A stretch of DNA of 64,000 bases from Atrichornis clamosus (taxonomy: Eukaryota; Chordata; Aves; Passeriformes; Menuridae), in NCBI GenBank assembly GCA_013400975.1, contig WBMZ01011727.1:1-64000 (forward strand), in the 5' to 3' direction. Numbering within the stretch: position 1 is the stretch's first letter; every line of letters begins with the position of its first letter. A program made the position numbers and the translations under genes. The notes below the pieces were generated by a model. The model saw only the letters and a program-made list of their open reading frames with translations. It did no database searches and was not told the origin of the DNA. Below are positions 61,419-64,000 of the stretch, in pieces.

Positions 61419-64000
61419 TCCAAAGCCACAGGTACTTGATGAGATGCTCAAAATAAGATTGCTGCAATGAACTGGAGAGGTTCAGCTCACAGGCTACTTG
61501 TACCATTGGAGTACACCCCAAGCACTGCTGACTGTCAAATTTTTAATAAAGCAGTTTCTGATCTCTCCCATCTTGCTGTAAAAAAATAATCTGACATGAG
61601 AAAGCATTGCTACAGCTCTGAGAGGAGAAAACAGAGCTAAGCTGGAAAGCAGAGTTACTTCTTCTTGTAATGATTTCTTCATTGGTAAGAAATTTGCCAG
61701 AAAGTATTCCTGGAAGTCTTGGATAAATTTTTTCTTTAATCAGAGATCACATAAGGAATGAGGAGGGGGAAGAGCACTGTGGCTTCTCTGACAATTTTAT
61801 TGTATATTAAGCTGAGCTACTAATTCTTATGAAAGCAGCAAGAGTTCTGGAGAGCTTTATTGTTAGAGGCTTGCACAGTTTAACAGGGGAAAAAAACAAA
61901 CCAGAAAATGAATTATGATAGGATTTTTCTTTTATCACTTTAATAAACTTCTCTGGGGTACATCAGTAATCCACTCCACAGCTTCTTCTACCCCCTCATC
62001 CCTTCAAATCCATGTATTCCACACTGACTAGCATAATGTGTGAAGAATGATACTACAAAGAGACTTAGAAATATGTAAAGATTCCTGTGCCTTCCCTGAA
62101 TATGTTAAAATAGTCAACAAAAACATGGTAATTTCAACTCCAGCTCATTTGATCTAATATTAAATTAGCTTCTCTTGGGATATCCTCTTTTTAATCAATC
62201 AGAACACTTTTGTATGCTCACATTTTTCTGTGGGGTTCATTAAGTTAAGGAATTGAACAGAACTGCTTCAAGTAGAGATGAGAGACTACTCCTCAGTGTT
62301 TCCCAGATCATTTGACCTTGTGATATCAAAAGGGTGAAACCTACTTAACTCCTTAGAACCAGGGCCATCACTGCTGTCAGCTCTACAACATGGGCATGAA
62401 AACTCCACTATTTCTGAAAAACCCACTGACATATCAGAAACAGAATCAATTCAAGGTTTTTTGGGTTGGAAAAATTTAAATGTAAAATTTTTGGAAAGAG
62501 GCCAAGATAAGGTGAACTTTATTCTGATATCAAGTCCATATGAGTGAGGCGATGAGAGGAATAAAATAACAGCAGAGCAGAAGAAATTGGAAGATTTTTT
62601 TTTTTCTTTTAACAATAAGTTTTACACCTCTGTGACATATCTGGTAAATACCATTGGGCTTGCATGCAGTCATGATAGAAGCAAAGAGACTCTGAAAAAG
62701 AGCAGAGATTTATTACCATGGGTCATCTTGAAAGACCAGAATCTTTATGGAGGTTGCCAGTCATGCTGGTCTTGTAGTTAATTTTTTTTGTGCAAGGTTT
62801 AGGAGAAGGAAAATATATGGACTTTTTAATGTAAAAAAACCCCAAAACACCCAAAGCAAAAACAACCCTGCACACACACTGGAGTTAAAAAAAAAAAAAA
62901 GCCCCTTGAGTCCATTAACTTCATTGGATGCAATTCTAAAAGAAATAGCTTTGGATTAGCTGGCAATTGAAAATCTCCTAGGAATGGGTTAGCTCGTATA
63001 CATGCTACCCAAGAGAAAACAAAATTGTCACATATTTTGCTTAAGGTGTGGGAGGAAAAAATCAAATCAAATAGCATTTTACAAGTGCATGTAATAACTG
63101 GAATTTAAAACAAGATATGTATTATTCAAGTAATTCTAAGCATGGTATAGTAAATTTTTCATGAAGGTTAAGAAAAAAAATGACAGAAATATCATTTAAA
63201 CTGAATGTTTTTGATGCTGAACTTGAAAGTGGGAGATTTAATAGAACTTTTTTTAATATGACGAGTCTCAGATAACATCATATTTGGCAAAGTGCTTTAT
63301 TGGTTTTTGGATTAGGGTTTTTTTGTAAATTTTTCTCTTCAAACTAACAAAATTGATGTAGCTGTCAGTTTGGATTTGATCCCTATTTTGTTTTGCCTCA
63401 ACAGTGTAATCTCAATCAGTCTAACTTATTTTTATACTGCATTTACAAGGTATAAAGATGACAAATCACTCACGTCTCAGGGCTGGTGTTTTATCAAGAG
63501 TTTGAGTGAATATCATGGCTGAGGACAACAGAGAAAGATGAGGCTCAGCACAAGAGCTGTGTGACAACACGGGCTGGACAGATTCCTCCACCTTTCCACC
63601 ACTGCTCCATAGTGCTTTAAGTCCCACAAAACTGAGCTTTGTTCTGGCCAAAATCAACCTTATTTGTCCTGAGCCAAGGCACCAGGATCCATGGGGAAGA
63701 TGGACAATGGGATATTTCTTCTGGAACTGGTGAGGTCCTTGCTTTAACCTCCACCTCGCTCCTGAATTGTGTTGTTTGTGATGCAGTCTTTGAACCTTCT
63801 TTTGATGTTGGTTCTCTTCCTGACTTGTGACTGCTGGTGCAAGGGGTGATGGTGATCCTGAGACACATCAGATATTGCCTCAACTCTGTCGCAGAAATAG
63901 GCAGGTCTAAGGGCAGGAATACAATATACAAATGCATGTTCTTGGAGTGCTTTTCATTGTATTGGTTTTATATAGATTTTAAACTTTAAATGGAAGGGAC
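61419..64000. other. Intergenic stretch to the window end, no gene supported
   Basis: Overlapping minus-strand frames at 63466-63937 are moderately long but show no known domain. A-rich runs occur near 62890 and 63170. No named repeat or RNA gene is visible. Confidence 0.5.

Noticed and set aside
63466..63937. Two overlapping minus-strand frames near the window end
   Set aside because: They are Ser/Thr/Pro-rich with no domain, and a plus-strand frame of similar quality overlaps them. Possible exon status needs transcript data.

Overview
The window looks like nuclear DNA from a bird. At least seven CR1 (chicken repeat 1) LINE fragments are scattered through it, there is a long solitary LTR that I associate with avian ERVL-type elements, and the only gene is a vertebrate Ras-like gene with spliced exons. 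A songbird is likely from the LTR type and the AACC/GGTT low-complexity tracts, but this is inference. There is no sign of prokaryotic organisation.

The only supported protein-coding gene is a complete RERGL (RERG/RAS-like) on the minus strand, from the ATG at 9364 to the stop at 3821. It has five coding exons: 9313-9364, 9160-9216, 6720-6793, 5225-5373 and 3821-4103. All splice junctions are GT-AG with consistent phases and together encode 204 residues. A CpG-rich promoter region (about 8830-9660) covers exons 1 and 2. A candidate poly(A) signal lies at 3275-3280, which would place an antisense CR1 fragment inside the 3'UTR.

From about 9.7 kb to 64 kb (upstream of RERGL) I find no coding exon. 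In mammals this side of RERGL faces PIK3C2G across a long intergenic interval, so a gene-poor flank is expected. The interval holds CR1 fragments at about 10.4, 16.3-16.8, 23.2, 43.7, 46.0-46.6, 48.2-48.5 and 61.4 kb. It also holds a 946-bp solo LTR at 47100-48045 with a 5-bp target duplication, and a second candidate LTR at 40065-40447 with a 4-bp duplication. Other structure includes eight 50-bp minisatellite units at 27681-28080, a 32-bp repeat with spaced CAGGTG E-boxes near 20.0 kb, an isolated CpG-rich patch near 22.7 kb and several perfect inverted repeats.

Two assembly problems are visible. A ~237-bp near-identical direct duplication meets at a single N (32232) and is probably a false duplication. 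A 109-N gap (48230-48338) sits inside a CR1 element. I found no clearly new biological system. The most interesting leads are the degenerate GTPase motifs of RERGL, the paired hairpins at 17.4 kb, the young VNTR and the orphan CpG patch.
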